From assembly GCA_016839955.1 (NCBI GenBank), contig JAEOTI010000270.1, positions 1-13,038 on the forward strand: 13,038 nt of DNA. The letters are read 5' to 3'. The notes beneath the pieces are model-generated. The model had not been told where the DNA came from. It did no database searches and saw nothing but the letters and a program-made list of their open reading frames with translations. Shown in pieces: positions 12,939-13,038 of the stretch; the stretch's first letter is position 1; each line of letters begins with the position of its first letter. The position numbers and the translations under genes are program-made. Origin of the DNA: Candidatus Hodarchaeota archaeon (lineage in GTDB: Archaea > Asgardarchaeota > Heimdallarchaeia > Hodarchaeales > YT1-057).

Positions 12939-13038
12939 TTAGCAACCATAGACATCTATGACATACTCCTCATTGTTGCGGCTAATTTCCTGGTTCACAG
13001 AGGTGTGCCTGAAACCCTCAGGTCTTACCACTTCTCCA
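12939..13038 (-). CDS. C-terminal end of an unidentified protein (5' truncated)
   Basis: A minus-strand frame enters from the right edge and ends at TAA (12939-12941). The visible 32 residues are balanced in composition, with RPEGFRHTSVNQEISRNN followed by EEYVIDVYGC. The region has more G/C than the spacer beside it, as expected for coding DNA. I do not recognise it. The opposite strand is also open here (from an ATG at 12958), but that translation is less protein-like, with leucine and serine clusters and no ribosome site. Confidence 0.4.
   Translation of the reverse strand, partial: GEVVRPEGFRHTSVNQEISRNNEEYVIDVYGC

Noticed and set aside
1..13038. tRNA genes, CRISPR arrays, insertion sequences
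   Set aside because: No T-loop motif with flanking stems in the spacers, no spaced direct repeats and no transposase-like frame or terminal inverted repeats were found by eye.
12939..13038. Plus-strand start from ATG 12958 running off the right edge
   Set aside because: Open but with no ribosome site and a less protein-like translation than the minus strand; too short to decide fully.

Overview
The window looks like a piece of an Asgard archaeon chromosome (Heimdall- or Loki-like; the exact lineage cannot be read from here). It is AT-rich with no introns visible. Starts are often TTG or GTG, and several are preceded by Shine-Dalgarno (SD) sequences. The aspartate transcarbamoylase is of the archaeal type, a PyrB catalytic chain plus a PyrI zinc regulatory chain. 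Two Ras/Arf-superfamily small GTPases carry extra domains (one appears fused to a roadblock-like domain, one is Arf-like with a long tail), a combination typical of Asgard genomes. The lineage is an inference; the protein families are read directly.

Layout. (1) 1-1124: the 3' end of an unknown gene converges on a minus-strand GTPase-roadblock fusion. (2) 1416-2220: two overlapping plus-strand genes, a small soluble protein and a four-helix membrane protein, neither recognised. (3) 2405-3582: a coiled-coil/winged-helix protein overlapping a ParA/MinD-type ATPase. (4) 3698-9508: the pyrimidine locus. The plus-strand run is unknown 169-codon gene > pyrD > pyrK > pyrF. It converges on a minus-strand pair, pyrE > NUDIX hydrolase. 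pyrE diverges from plus-strand pyrB > pyrI. (5) 9528-10277: an AT-rich HAD-family gene. (6) 10288-11588, minus: an Arf-like GTPase with a C-terminal extension of about 220 residues, preceded by an unreported 33-codon ORF that overlaps its start codon. (7) 11775-12642, minus: a Pol-beta-fold nucleotidyltransferase followed by a small cysteine-rich protein. (8) 12939-13038: the C-terminal end of a minus-strand gene that runs off the window.

The pyrimidine genes supply ATCase (PyrB/PyrI), an NAD-linked dihydroorotate dehydrogenase (PyrD with the PyrK FAD/2Fe-2S subunit), orotate phosphoribosyltransferase (PyrE) and OMP decarboxylase (PyrF). Together these give UMP synthesis except for carbamoyl phosphate synthetase and dihydroorotase, which are not in the window.

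The most striking irregularity is in pyrK. The conserved reading frame continues about 43 codons upstream of the first usable ATG, but it is interrupted by a single in-frame TAG at 5184-5186, with PyrK-like sequence on both sides in the same frame. The terminal TAG of pyrK is in turn followed in the same frame by pyrF. Whether this is a sequencing error, a nonsense mutation or a read-through codon cannot be settled from the sequence alone. No tRNA, rRNA, CRISPR array or insertion sequence was seen.
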